Below are positions 6,053 through 16,000 of a DNA stretch of 27,658 nucleotides, one piece after another. The notes under the pieces were generated by a model. The model made no database searches, had not been told where the DNA came from, and worked only from the letters and a program-made list of their open reading frames with translations. This DNA comes from an uncultured Clostridia bacterium (GTDB lineage: Bacteria > Bacillota > Clostridia > TANB77 > CAG-508): NCBI GenBank assembly GCA_944390615.1, contig CALXRJ010000150.1:1-27658 (forward strand). The letters are read 5' to 3'. The translations under genes were made by a program, and so were the position numbers. How positions within the stretch are numbered: the stretch's first letter is position 1; each line of letters starts with the position of its first letter.

Positions 6053-9000
6053 TTATCCAAAGAGACTAATCTGATTACTCTCTTGCATCCCATCTAAAAC
6101 ACCAAATTCTCTTAATAAATCAATCGTCGAATCTCCTAGTTTTGCTCGAATTCGAATTTCATCGACTGACATAAATTCTTCTTCTTTTGCTGCCATATAT
6201 AAACTTTCAGCAGCAATTGGTCCAAAGCCTGCTATGCTAGAAAATGGTGGTCTTATTCCATCTTCCTCTACTAAAAAGTTTTTATAATGAGATTGATACA
6301 AATCGATTGGTAAAAAGTTAATTCCTCTTTCATACATCTCTAATACCAATTCTAATACTGCATACATATCTTGCTCTTTTTTGGTAGCTGTATTTCCCTT
6401 CATATCGATTTCTTTCATTTTGTTTTTTACTCTTTCTTTTCCAAATATCATTGCACTAGCATCAAAGTTGTCAGCTGCTCTGATAGAGAAAAATGCACAA
6501 TAATAGGCTTTTGGGATATGTACTTTAAACCACGCAATACGGAAGGCATTGGTTACATAAGCTGCTGCATGGGCTTTAGGGAACATGTATTTTATTTTTT
6601 CACAAGATTTGATATACCAATCTGGTACATCATGTTCTCTCATCATTTCTTGGTATTCTGGCCAATTTTTTTCTTTTCCGCCTGCTACTTTTCCTTTACG
6701 CACAGATTCCATAATTTTAAAGGATTTATTAGGGTCTAATCCTTTTTTAATAAGATAAATCATAATATCATCACGACAACAAATCGCTTCTTTTAAGGTG
6801 ACAGTTCCATCTTTAATTAAATCTGCCGCATTATTTAGCCATACATCTGTTCCGTGGGATAATCCAGAAATTCTAATTAATTCATCAAATGTCGTTGGTT
6901 TGGTGTCAACTAGCATTCCTCTTACAAACTTGGTTCCAAATTCTGGTACACCAAAACTACCTACTTTGGAATTAATTTGTTCTGGTGTTACACCAAGTGC
7001 CTCTGTGGAAGAAAATAGTGACATGGTTGCTTTATCATCTAATGGTACTTTGGTTGGGTCAACACCTGTTAAATCTTGTAACATTCTAATAACCGTTGGA
7101 TCATCGTGACCTAGTATATCTAGTTTTAGTAGGTTTTGGTCTATGGAGTGATAATCAAAATGTGTTGTAATAATATCAGAATCTGGGTCATCTGCTGGAT
7201 GTTGTACTGGGGTAAATTCGTAGATTTCTCTTCCTTTTGGTACAACGATAATTCCACCTGGGTGTTGGCCAGTTGTTCTTTTAATTCCTGTACAACCAAC
7301 CGATAAGCGTCCCATTTCTGCTGCACTTACTGGAATATTTCTTTCTTCAAAATATTTTTTAACATATCCAAATGCGGTTTTGTCGGCAACTGTTCCTACT
7401 GTTCCTGCTTTAAAAGTAGTTCCTTTTCCAAATATGACTTCTGTATATTTATGAGCTTTTGCTTGATATTCTCCAGAAAAGTTTAAGTCAATATCTGGCT
7501 CTTTGTCCCCATTAAATCCTAAAAAGGTTTCAAATGGGATATCCATTCCATCTTTGTCTAGTCTTGCTCCACATTTTGGACATTGTTTATCTGGTAAGTC
7601 AAATCCGTTTCCATAGCCATAGTCTGTAAAGTCGACATATTTACAGCTAGGGCATCTATAATGTGGGGGAAGTGAATTTACTTCTGTAATACCTGTCATA
7701 TTGGCAACAAAGGAGGAACCAACCGAACCTCTTGAGCCTACTATATAGCCATCTTCATTAGATTTCCATACTAGTTTTTGGGCAATGATATACATAACGG
7801 AAAACCCGTTTTTAATAATGGAATCTAGCTCTTTATCAAGCCTTGTTTGTACTTGCTCTGGTAAATTTTCTCCATATAGTTTGTGAGCTTTATCATAAGC
7901 AATATCTTTTATAGTTTGCTCACATCCTGGTATATGAGGCGGGCATTTTTCTTGTGATATTGGCGAGATTTGTTCACACATATCTGCAATTTTGTTGGTA
8001 TTGGTTACAACTACTTCATAGGCTTTTTCTTCTCCTAAATATTTAAATTCTTCTAGCATTTCGTTTGTGGTTCTTAAATATAATGGTGCTTGGTTGTCTG
8101 CATCTTTGTAACCTTGGCCTGCTTCTAGTATTCGACGATAGACTTCGTCTTGTGGATCCATAAAGTGAACATCACATGTTGCTACCACTAGTTTGTTTAG
8201 TTTTTCGCCTAAAGCTACTATTTTTCGGTTGATATCTTTTAAGGCTTCATGGTCTTTTACGATGCCATTTCTTACTAAAAATTCATTGTTTCCTAGTGGT
8301 TGAATTTCTAAGTAATCATAACTATTAGCTATTTCTTCTATTTCTTCATCTGATTTTCCCAGTTCAATCGCTTGGTATAGTTCTCCTGCTTCACATGCAC
8401 TGCCTAATATTAGACCTTCTGAATATTGTTTGTATAAACTTTTTAAGATTCTTGGTTTTTTATAAAAATATTTTAAATGAGATAGAGAAACTAATTTGTA
8501 TAAATTTCTTAATCCTACATAATTTTTGGCTAAAATAATGGCATGATATGGTTGTAATCTTTTATATTCTCCTGCTTTTGCTTTTTCATCTTCACATTTT
8601 AAAGCAATGTCGGAAACTTTAGTAGCTCCTCTTTCTTTTAAGGTTTTCATCATTTCTTTTAAAATTTTGACGGTTGTATCAACATCATCTAAAGCACGAT
8701 GGGCTACTTCTACCTTGATTTTTAAGTATTCTGCAATTTTGCCTAGTTTGTGTTTTTTGAGTTCTGGGTATAGTTTTCTAGCTAATGGTAAGGTGTCGAC
8801 ATAGGTATAATCAAATTCATAGCCAAGCTCTTTGGCAACATTTTTTAAAAATCCAATATCAAATGTGGCATTATGGGCAACAAGTACACTTCCTTTTATG
8901 AATTCTAGCACTTTTGGAAATAATACATCAATAGTTGGGGCATCTTTTACCATGTCATCTGTGATATGGGTTACTTCTTGTACTCTTTCTGGAATTGGCT

Positions 9001-10477
9001 TTTCAGGATTTACAAATTCACAAAATTCTTCTACTACTTCTCCATTTTGGATTTTCATAATACCAATTTCAGTTATTTTTTCTGTTTTGGCAGAAAGTCC
9101 TGTCGTCTCTAGGTCTAAAACACAATAGGTAGTATCGATGTCTTGTCCTTTATCATTTACTACTACTGGCGAACCATCTGGCACTAGGTAGGCTTCTACT
9201 CCATAAATTACTTTCATATCTGGATTATCCATTCCTAGTAATTTATGTGCTTCTGGAAAGGCTTGTACGACTCCATGATCTGTTATGGCAATGGATTTCC
9301 AGCCCCATTTCATGGCTCTTTTGATTAGGTCTGTACAAGAAGTCATGGCATCCATCTGGCTCATTTGGGTATGCATATGAAGTTCTACTCTTTTGACTTC
9401 TGCTAGGTCTTGGCGCACTTGTTTTTTGATGCCTTCTGTTTCAATAATAACATTGGCTAAAATTTCCATTTCGTGTGTGAAATTGCTGATGCCTGATTTT
9501 CCCTCTAATTTTACTCCTTTGCTTGCTGCTAACCTTTTTACAATTTTGGCTTTTTCTTCTGGTTTAACAAATATTTTGCAAGAAATGGTACTAGAGCCAT
9601 CATATACATTAAAAGAGATTAAGAATTTTCCACTTTTTAATTCTTTTTCTTCTATACTTCCACTTAAAATTTCCCCACTAATTGCTGCCATATCGTCTTC
9701 TGGCGAAATGTCTACTACTTTTATAATGTTGGTTCTTAAGTTTGGATTTCTGCCATAGATAACAGGTGTTTCTTCTTCCTCTCCTACTAAGATTGGCTCT
9801 GCATCTGGTGGAGGAGGCATAGGTGGCATGTCTTGCGTACTTCCAGTTGTCGCTTGCTGCTTTTCTTTTTCCTTTTTTTCTTTGTTTACTCTTTCCTCTG
9901 CAATTTGCTCTCCAATTGCCATGTGTTCTAATGCTTTTTCGATGGCTTGTTTTTGGGTAAATTCTCTTCTTTCTTGTAAGGCTTTTTTATCTTCTTCATT
10001 GATATTTTCGATAAATTCTACTTTATAATGAAAACCAAATAAATTGTTCATTACTCTTTCTAGTTCTCTATCTAGTTTTCTGGCACGTAAAAAGTCTGCC
10101 CCTTTGATTTTCATGCTTACGATTATCTTTTTGTCTGTTACTTCTATGGTGCTTTTTAGTAATATCATGGGTCTCATAAGAGGATATTTGTGTACCATAT
10201 AGCAAATTAGATTTTCCCATTCTTTTTCTATTGGTTTTATCGTAACTTCTGGACTGTATTGTATTTTGATATCGATATTAGAAAATCCAAAACGCTCTTT
10301 TAGAAATTTTTCAAAATACCATAGTTCTTTAATTTCTAGGTAACTATCGCTTTCTAAATTGATTTCTAATAGATTGACTTTTTTGATTAAGTTTAAAGAT
10401 TGTATTTTGGCTTCTTTTAGGATATTTTCTGTTTGGTAGTCACTAAATACTTCTTTGATTAATTTTACTTTTTGCAT
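6053..10477 (-). CDS. polC: DNA polymerase III alpha subunit, PolC type with built-in proofreading exonuclease
   Basis: This protein of about 1,474 residues is the main replicative polymerase of low-GC Gram-positives. In order there is an N-terminal partner-binding region, a Lys/Glu- and Pro-rich linker (about 190-230), an OB domain (about 255-345), and the PHP domain starting at VELHMHTQMSQMD (near 365). The DEDDh exonuclease inserted in PHP shows DLETTG, HNATFD and AHRALDDVD. The polymerase region has a four-cysteine zinc motif (CPSC...CPKC), catalytic PDIDLNFSG, and a C-terminal helix-hairpin region. B. subtilis PolC is 1,437 aa, so the gene is full length. I chose the ATG at 10477, because AAGGTG overlaps the upstream GTG at 10489. 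There is no in-frame CGG in the gene. Confidence 0.97.
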   Translation of the reverse strand: MQKVKLIKEVFSDYQTENILKEAKIQSLNLIKKVNLLEINLESDSYLEIKELWYFEKFLKERFGFSNIDIKIQYSPEVTIKPIEKEWENLICYMVHKYPLMRPMILLKSTIEVTDKKIIVSMKIKGADFLRARKLDRELERVMNNLFGFHYKVEFIENINEEDKKALQERREFTQKQAIEKALEHMAIGEQIAEERVNKEKKEKEKQQATTGSTQDMPPMPPPPDAEPILVGEEEETPVIYGRNPNLRTNIIKVVDISPEDDMAAISGEILSGSIEEKELKSGKFLISFNVYDGSSTISCKIFVKPEEKAKIVKRLAASKGVKLEGKSGISNFTHEMEILANVIIETEGIKKQVRQDLAEVKRVELHMHTQMSQMDAMTSCTDLIKRAMKWGWKSIAITDHGVVQAFPEAHKLLGMDNPDMKVIYGVEAYLVPDGSPVVVNDKGQDIDTTYCVLDLETTGLSAKTEKITEIGIMKIQNGEVVEEFCEFVNPEKPIPERVQEVTHITDDMVKDAPTIDVLFPKVLEFIKGSVLVAHNATFDIGFLKNVAKELGYEFDYTYVDTLPLARKLYPELKKHKLGKIAEYLKIKVEVAHRALDDVDTTVKILKEMMKTLKERGATKVSDIALKCEDEKAKAGEYKRLQPYHAIILAKNYVGLRNLYKLVSLSHLKYFYKKPRILKSLYKQYSEGLILGSACEAGELYQAIELGKSDEEIEEIANSYDYLEIQPLGNNEFLVRNGIVKDHEALKDINRKIVALGEKLNKLVVATCDVHFMDPQDEVYRRILEAGQGYKDADNQAPLYLRTTNEMLEEFKYLGEEKAYEVVVTNTNKIADMCEQISPISQEKCPPHIPGCEQTIKDIAYDKAHKLYGENLPEQVQTRLDKELDSIIKNGFSVMYIIAQKLVWKSNEDGYIVGSRGSVGSSFVANMTGITEVNSLPPHYRCPSCKYVDFTDYGYGNGFDLPDKQCPKCGARLDKDGMDIPFETFLGFNGDKEPDIDLNFSGEYQAKAHKYTEVIFGKGTTFKAGTVGTVADKTAFGYVKKYFEERNIPVSAAEMGRLSVGCTGIKRTTGQHPGGIIVVPKGREIYEFTPVQHPADDPDSDIITTHFDYHSIDQNLLKLDILGHDDPTVIRMLQDLTGVDPTKVPLDDKATMSLFSSTEALGVTPEQINSKVGSFGVPEFGTKFVRGMLVDTKPTTFDELIRISGLSHGTDVWLNNAADLIKDGTVTLKEAICCRDDIMIYLIKKGLDPNKSFKIMESVRKGKVAGGKEKNWPEYQEMMREHDVPDWYIKSCEKIKYMFPKAHAAAYVTNAFRIAWFKVHIPKAYYCAFFSIRAADNFDASAMIFGKERVKNKMKEIDMKGNTATKKEQDMYAVLELVLEMYERGINFLPIDLYQSHYKNFLVEEDGIRPPFSSIAGFGPIAAESLYMAAKEEEFMSVDEIRIRAKLGDSTIDLLREFGVLDGMQESNQISLFG

Positions 10478-10516
10478 TTTTGTTATCACCTTTTGTTCTT
10501 TTTTACCTTATTTGTA

Positions 10517-10565
10517 CGCTTGCTTATTTTTACACTATATAACTTTTTACACTAAAAAACAAGCG
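10517..10565 (-). promoter_or_regulatory. polC promoter with flanking repeats
   Basis: On the minus strand, TTGTTT (10562-10557), a 17-base spacer and TATAGT (10539-10534). TTTTTACACTA is repeated at 10528-10538 and 10544-10554, one copy over the -10 and one in the spacer. CGCTTG/CAAGCG at 10517-10522 and 10560-10565 encloses both. The repeats could be an operator. Confidence 0.55.
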
Positions 10566-10655
10566 AACATTTTAATTTTTTTTAATTTTATTTGTTTCTA
10601 CTCACTGTTATTGCCATTGCCAAGAAACTTTCAATAGATGTTACTACTTTTATTA

Positions 10656-10702
10656 AAAAAACAACACATCCTTGCTTAATAAGCAGCAATGTGTTGTTTT
10701 TT
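10656..10702. terminator. Bidirectional terminator after the LRR gene
   Basis: AAAAAACAACACAT (10656-10669) pairs with ATGTGTTGTTTTTT (10689-10702), with an inner GCTT/AAGC stem. It lies just beyond the stop codon of the minus-strand LRR gene. Confidence 0.88.
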
Positions 10703-10706
10703 ATTT

Positions 10707-12659
10707 TTATAATGTCCATTCATCTTCCGTCTCTTTTTTATTTTCTTCTTTTTCATGATTTGTCATTATTCCTCTTGCCGTAGCTACTCCCTGCTGATTT
10801 TCATCACCATCTCCTTGTTGTGATGTGACTTTCTTGAATTTTGTACCTGGCGGAAAAGCTCCTGGATAGGTTCTTGTGTTATTCTGATCAACTTCCACTT
10901 CTTCTAAACTAAAACAGTCCTTAAATGCTCCTATTTCTATATCTCTTATTTTTTGGGGTAATTTTATGTTTGGTAAAATTTTGTTACCGAAAAAAGCCTT
11001 TCTCTCAATTTTTCTAAGATTTGTTGGCAATGATACATCGGTAAGATTTATACATTCCGAAAATGCTTGCTCAGGAATTACTTCCAAATTAGATGGCATT
11101 TTTACTTTTTTTAACTGTTGGCAGGCAGCAAAACATTTTGCTCCAATAAAGTTCACACTTTCTGGTAATTCTACAAAATTTAAGTTACACTTGCTAAAAG
11201 CTCCTTCCCCAATTGATTTTAGCTGAGGCGAAAATGTTATGGTCTGTAACCCTGAATTGGAAAAAGCTTCTTTTTCGATTTTCTGGATTAAGGGTGGTAA
11301 CTCAACAGTTGTTAATTGGTAGCACTTAGAAAAACTCCAAGCAGGTATTGTGGTTAATTGTGTATGTCTTAAATCAACTTCTTTCAGATTTTTGCAAAAG
11401 TAAAATGTGCTTTTACCAATCTCTTTTAAACTTTCTGGTAAATGTATTTCTTCTAATTTCTGACAACTACTAAATGCACTTGCTCCAATTCTTTCTAATC
11501 CTTCTGGTAAATATACTTCTTCTAATTCTCTACAATCTCTAAATGCATTTTCACCTATTTTCTTTACGGTTTCTGATAAATATGCCTTTTTTAAATTTCT
11601 AAGAGATTGAAACGATTCTGGTTTTATTTCTGTTATTCCTTCTGAAACACCTATGGCTATAATTTTATCTTTCCACATTTCAGCAATTTGAGGTTTGCCT
11701 TCTTTATTTAATTTAAATTTCTTTCGAAATTCAATATTTTTTCCTAAAAATGGAATCCTAATGATGCCTTGTATGGTACCATTTTTTCTTTGTAATGCTG
11801 TAATTAGTTTGTTTTCTTGGGAAATACTAATTGGCTTTGGGGCTTCTGGTATAGTAGACAAATTAAAGTTATTTTGGGCAGGCTCTATTTTAGCAGGAGC
11901 ATAAAATTCTAAGTTTATATCTTCTTTTATTTCTATCCCAGAAATGGTAGACCAAAATTCTTTGTTATTAGCAATTTCTTCTATCGTTCCACTTGTATAT
12001 AGTTGTTCTAAATCTAGCCTTTTAGTCGTTCCTGCTTCTAAGTTTTGTATTGTTTTTAATAATTCTTTTCTTAATCTTTTTCCATATTTTTCTTTCTGAC
12101 AGAATTCTGCTACATTTTCTCTTAATAGGGCTTTATCTTTTTGAAGGCTTTTTAGTTGATACTCGAAAAATACATCAGAAAAAGCTTCTTCTATCCTATC
12201 AATTTCCGCTGGTGAAAAATACTTATCTTCCTTTTTTTCTTCTTCCCATTTTTTTCGTAATTTCTCTAATTTTTCTAAATCTATAAGAGACGATTTTTTT
12301 AAATCTTCTAATATGCTTTTATATAAGTTTATTTTATATTGTTTTTTGTTTTTATTTCCTGAAGTTTTTCTGTCATCTTTTGATAATGTTAATTTTGTTT
12401 GAGAATAATCTCTCTGACCTGTTTTTAAATATTGTTCAAATTCAAATTTTAAGTTTTCTATTTTTCTAACCAGTTCTCCATCTTCTATCCAACCTATATC
12501 TTTATCGTCAACATCTAGTTCATACATTTTCTGCTTTAGTGCTACAATTTCGTCTAAAAAATATTGGTACTGCCCATTATCTGAAAGAGCTATTGTTTCC
12601 ACTTGCTCTTCTAATTGATTGATGTCTTTTAATGTTTCTTCCATCCCTTTATAATTCAT
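10707..12659 (-). CDS. BspA-type leucine-rich repeat protein without an export signal
   Basis: This 650-aa protein has two parts. Residues 1-310 are charged and mostly helical, with coiled-coil character (for example LEKLRKKWEEEKKEDK). Residues 340-600 hold about a dozen LRR_5 repeats of about 23 residues, with the pattern (I/L)P-x-x-(L/V)-(K/R)-x-I-(G/E)-x-x-(A)-F-x-x-C-x-x-L-x-x-V. The tail is rich in Gln, Gly and Glu. Proteins with these repeats usually mediate binding and most are secreted or surface attached. Here no signal peptide, transmembrane helix or wall anchor is visible, so a cytoplasmic location is inferred. AAGGGGG precedes the ATG at 12659. It is a single gene with its own promoter and terminator. 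Function unknown. Confidence 0.82.
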   Translation of the reverse strand: MNYKGMEETLKDINQLEEQVETIALSDNGQYQYFLDEIVALKQKMYELDVDDKDIGWIEDGELVRKIENLKFEFEQYLKTGQRDYSQTKLTLSKDDRKTSGNKNKKQYKINLYKSILEDLKKSSLIDLEKLEKLRKKWEEEKKEDKYFSPAEIDRIEEAFSDVFFEYQLKSLQKDKALLRENVAEFCQKEKYGKRLRKELLKTIQNLEAGTTKRLDLEQLYTSGTIEEIANNKEFWSTISGIEIKEDINLEFYAPAKIEPAQNNFNLSTIPEAPKPISISQENKLITALQRKNGTIQGIIRIPFLGKNIEFRKKFKLNKEGKPQIAEMWKDKIIAIGVSEGITEIKPESFQSLRNLKKAYLSETVKKIGENAFRDCRELEEVYLPEGLERIGASAFSSCQKLEEIHLPESLKEIGKSTFYFCKNLKEVDLRHTQLTTIPAWSFSKCYQLTTVELPPLIQKIEKEAFSNSGLQTITFSPQLKSIGEGAFSKCNLNFVELPESVNFIGAKCFAACQQLKKVKMPSNLEVIPEQAFSECINLTDVSLPTNLRKIERKAFFGNKILPNIKLPQKIRDIEIGAFKDCFSLEEVEVDQNNTRTYPGAFPPGTKFKKVTSQQGDGDENQQGVATARGIMTNHEKEENKKETEDEWTL

Positions 12660-12703
12660 AGTTTTCCCCCTTTTTTATTTATCTATCGTAAATATTCCTT
12701 TGT

Positions 12704-12732
12704 ATTATATAATAATTTATGATTTCCTTCAA
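12704..12732 (-). promoter_or_regulatory. Promoter of the LRR gene
   Basis: On the minus strand, TTGAAG (12732-12727), a 17-base spacer and a perfect TATAAT (12709-12704), about 45 bases before the ATG. Confidence 0.82.
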
Positions 12733-12821
12733 TACTTTTTCTTTACAATTTATAATAATTCGTCATTTATTTTTATAAATATTTGTGATAAAATTATTTT
12801 TAGAAAAAGAGGTAATAACAA

Positions 12822-12941
12822 ATGGAAGAAAGATACAAACATTTTAATCAATTTTTAAAAAATAAATTTGGAGAACGAACTTTAAAAATCTGTAAGGAAT
12901 GTATTATAAAAATTGAAAAATTAGCACTTTTGTTTAAATAG
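12822..12941 (+). pseudogene. 39-codon remnant of a radical SAM gene (YtqA/TIGR01212 type)
   Basis: An ATG at 12822, after AAAAGAGG, opens MEERYKHFNQFLKNKFGER, then TLKIC. This is the usual start of TIGR01212 radical SAM proteins (Y..FN.YLKEKFGERV.KI), whose iron-sulfur cysteine motif should follow within 20 residues. Instead the frame runs through KECIIKIEK into the terminator of the glucan synthase gene and stops at 12941. The last residues (LALLFK) are encoded by the terminator stem. A deletion seems to have removed most of the gene. The start signals remain, so a short peptide may still be made. The match is from memory of the family, not from a search. Confidence 0.55.
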
Positions 12942-12958
12942 CAAAACAAAAGTGCTAA
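12921..12958 (-). terminator. Terminator of the glucan synthase gene
   Basis: TTAGCACTTTTGTTT (12921-12935) pairs perfectly with 12944-12958 around an 8-base loop. On the minus strand it is followed by TTTTTC, 50 bases after the stop of the giant gene. The rest of the 348-base gap from 12660 holds the LRR promoter and the radical SAM remnant. Confidence 0.85.
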
Positions 12959-13007
12959 CAACTATTCTGACTTTAACAAAGTAATTTGTGCAACATATGA
13001 TAGTATT

Positions 13008-16000
13008 TTACATCTCAATTACAATTTCATTTACCTTACCATCATCCACCAGTCGAATTTCTTTATTTTCAATTACTTCACCATTTAATATCACTTTCGT
13101 TACTCCCGTATTTTTCCCATTTAAATTATGAACTTTAATATGATAAATACTCCTTCCAAACTTATACCTCATACTAAATTCTTTCCAATCTTTTGGAATA
13201 CAAGGCTCTATTTTTAAAACATTATTTTCAATCTGAAATCCTAAAATATGCTCTATTCCAGCTTGATAAAACCAGCTTGAAGACCCTGTATACCAAGTCC
13301 ATCCGCCACGTCCTGCTAGGTTAGATGCCCCATAAATATCAGCTGCTACAACATAGGGCTCTACTTTATATTGGTTAGCTGCTTCTTTACTTCTAGCATG
13401 TTCAATTGGAGTAATCATACGATAAAATTCTCCCGCTTTTTCTCCAGAGCCTAACATAGCTTGTGCAATAACGACCCATAAACTAGCATGTGTGTATTGT
13501 CCTCCATTTTCTCTAACTCCTGGTAAATAAGATTTAATATATCCTGGTTCTAATTTACCATTGTAAAATGGTGGGTCTAAAAGTTTGATAATGCCATTTT
13601 CTTTATCCACTAAATGATTTTCCAAACTCTCCATCGAAATTTGTTTTTTATCCTCATCTCCTGCACCTGAGATAACAGACCAGCTTTGTGCAATACTATC
13701 AATTCTACATTCTTCATTTTCAATACTTCCTAAAATACTGCCATCATCCATATAAGCACGTCTAAACCATCTGCCATCCCATCCGGCTGTATTTAAGGCA
13801 TATTTTAAGTCTTGTAATATTTTTTGATAATGATTTATTCTCTCGATTTCTCCTTTTTCTTTGATAAATGGTAAAAATCGTTTGATTACGATATATAAGA
13901 AAAAGCCTAACCATACACTTTCTCCTTTTCCACGATTTCCAACGGTGCTAAACCCATCGTTCCAATCACCTGTTCCAATTTTAGGAAGTCCATGTTCCCC
14001 AAAGTTTAATGCTTTTTCTATGGATTTGATACAATGTGCGTAAATCGGTTCTTGCAGGCTTCCTTCTTTGTATAAATCATATCTTTCTTCTTCTCCTTCT
14101 TTTAGTACTTCCCCTTGTAAATAAGGTGTTTTGATTTCTAAAATTTCCTTATCACCTGTTGCTTTTATATATTCTTCTGTGGTATATACTAGCCACAATA
14201 AATCATCTGAAAATCTAGTTCTAATTCCTCTTGACGTTTCTTCATGCCACCAATGTTCTACATCTCCTTCGACAAATTGATGTTTCGAATGTTTGATAAT
14301 TTGCTCTTTTACCATTTCTGGAGCAATATATTTTAAGCATAATGTATCTTGTAATTGGTCTCGAAAGCCATAGGCTCCACCAGATTGATAAAATCCCGTT
14401 CTTCCATAAAGTCTACTGGCTATGGTTTGATATAAAGCCCAACCATTTAGCATAATATTAATGGATTCAATTGGCGTATAAACTTGAAGCCTTTCTAACT
14501 TTTCTTTCCAATTTCTTTTTACTGCTTCTAACTCTTGCCTACAATTCGAAACTTTACTATATTTGTAGGAAATATTTTTTCCGTCAATGATATTATCACA
14601 AGCTCCTAAATTCAATACAATTTCTTTGGAAGACATACTGTCAATTTCTACCTCAATTTGTATACAAGCACAGATTCCTCCTCCAAAGCCAGTACTATTG
14701 TTTAGTCTTACTTTTTTTAGTCCATCTGGATTGGAAATGCCACCTTTTCCCAAAAAGAATTTTTTGTCACCAGTAAAGCTTTTGATTTTTTCACTACTAG
14801 ATAGATATACTTTATTTCTAAAATCTGCTTCATATAAATTGTCTAATAGCACCATATTAGAATTATCATCATAACTTACCTTAATACAACCATCTGATTT
14901 TATTTCATCTTCTCCTAATACTGGTTTTATATAATAAACAATTTTCAACCTTTTTTTCTCAAGGGTCTTATTATTTAATTTTAAAATATTTATTTTTAAT
15001 GAATCTTCATTTGGTACAAATACTTCTAATTCTTGCAAAATTCCTAAACATTCATGCATATATTTGGCAAAACCAAAACCATAAATGATACTATAATCAT
15101 TTTCATCTGGCATTGGATTTAAACCAAGTGACCATTTTTTGCCAGTTTTTAAGTCTTCCATATAAATTACTTCTGATGGAATATCTAAAAAAGCTCCATT
15201 TGACCAACTGGAAATTCGATTTAATCTACTATTTTTATACCAAGTATAGCCTCCCATATTTTCGGTAACAAGTGTTCCAAAATGGGGATTTGCTAAAATA
15301 TGGCTCCATACCGTTGGCAATCGATTTTGTTTATTTACTTTGATTCGGTATTCTTTTCCATCTGGCGAAAAAGCACCATAGCCATTGTAGTATTTAAGAT
15401 TTTCATTTTTTAATAGGTCAATTTGTGCTTGAAAATTATCTTCTTCTTGACTTTCTTCAAAATACTCTTCTGGTATATTTTGTATGCCAGCCAAATATTC
15501 TTCTTCTAAATCATAAATTCGATGTTTTAAATCACCCAAATGAGTATCAATTGTAAAGCTAGATACAAAAGTTAGTAGATCTATATCTTTTTTGGGAAGC
15601 TCATTTTTAGAAAGGACAAAAATCCCTCCTTTGCTATTTTTCATATAAGCTAAATGCCTATCTAAAATTTGAGATTCGATTTCTTCTCTTACATAGTTTT
15701 CATAGCTGTGTTTTTCTTCATCTAAAAAGACTAAATCAATTTTGATATTTTTACTTCTAAAAAATTCATACATTTTTAATACTTGTTTAATCACATAAAC
15801 ATCGTTACTGTCTCTTATTTTTATTAATAGGATAACACTATCTCCTGATATTCCATATTTCCATAAATCACTTTGGCTAAAATTTGTTATATTTAATTTT
15901 TTCATTTGCCTTGTTCTTAGTGGATTATCAAAAATGATATAACCTAACACTTTTTGGTATAAATTCATCTCAGTTGCTTTAACATCTAAATACCTACTTT

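Noticed and set aside
7141..7326. Small open frame inside polC on the same strand
   Set aside because: It is an out-of-frame shadow of conserved polC codons with no ribosome site.
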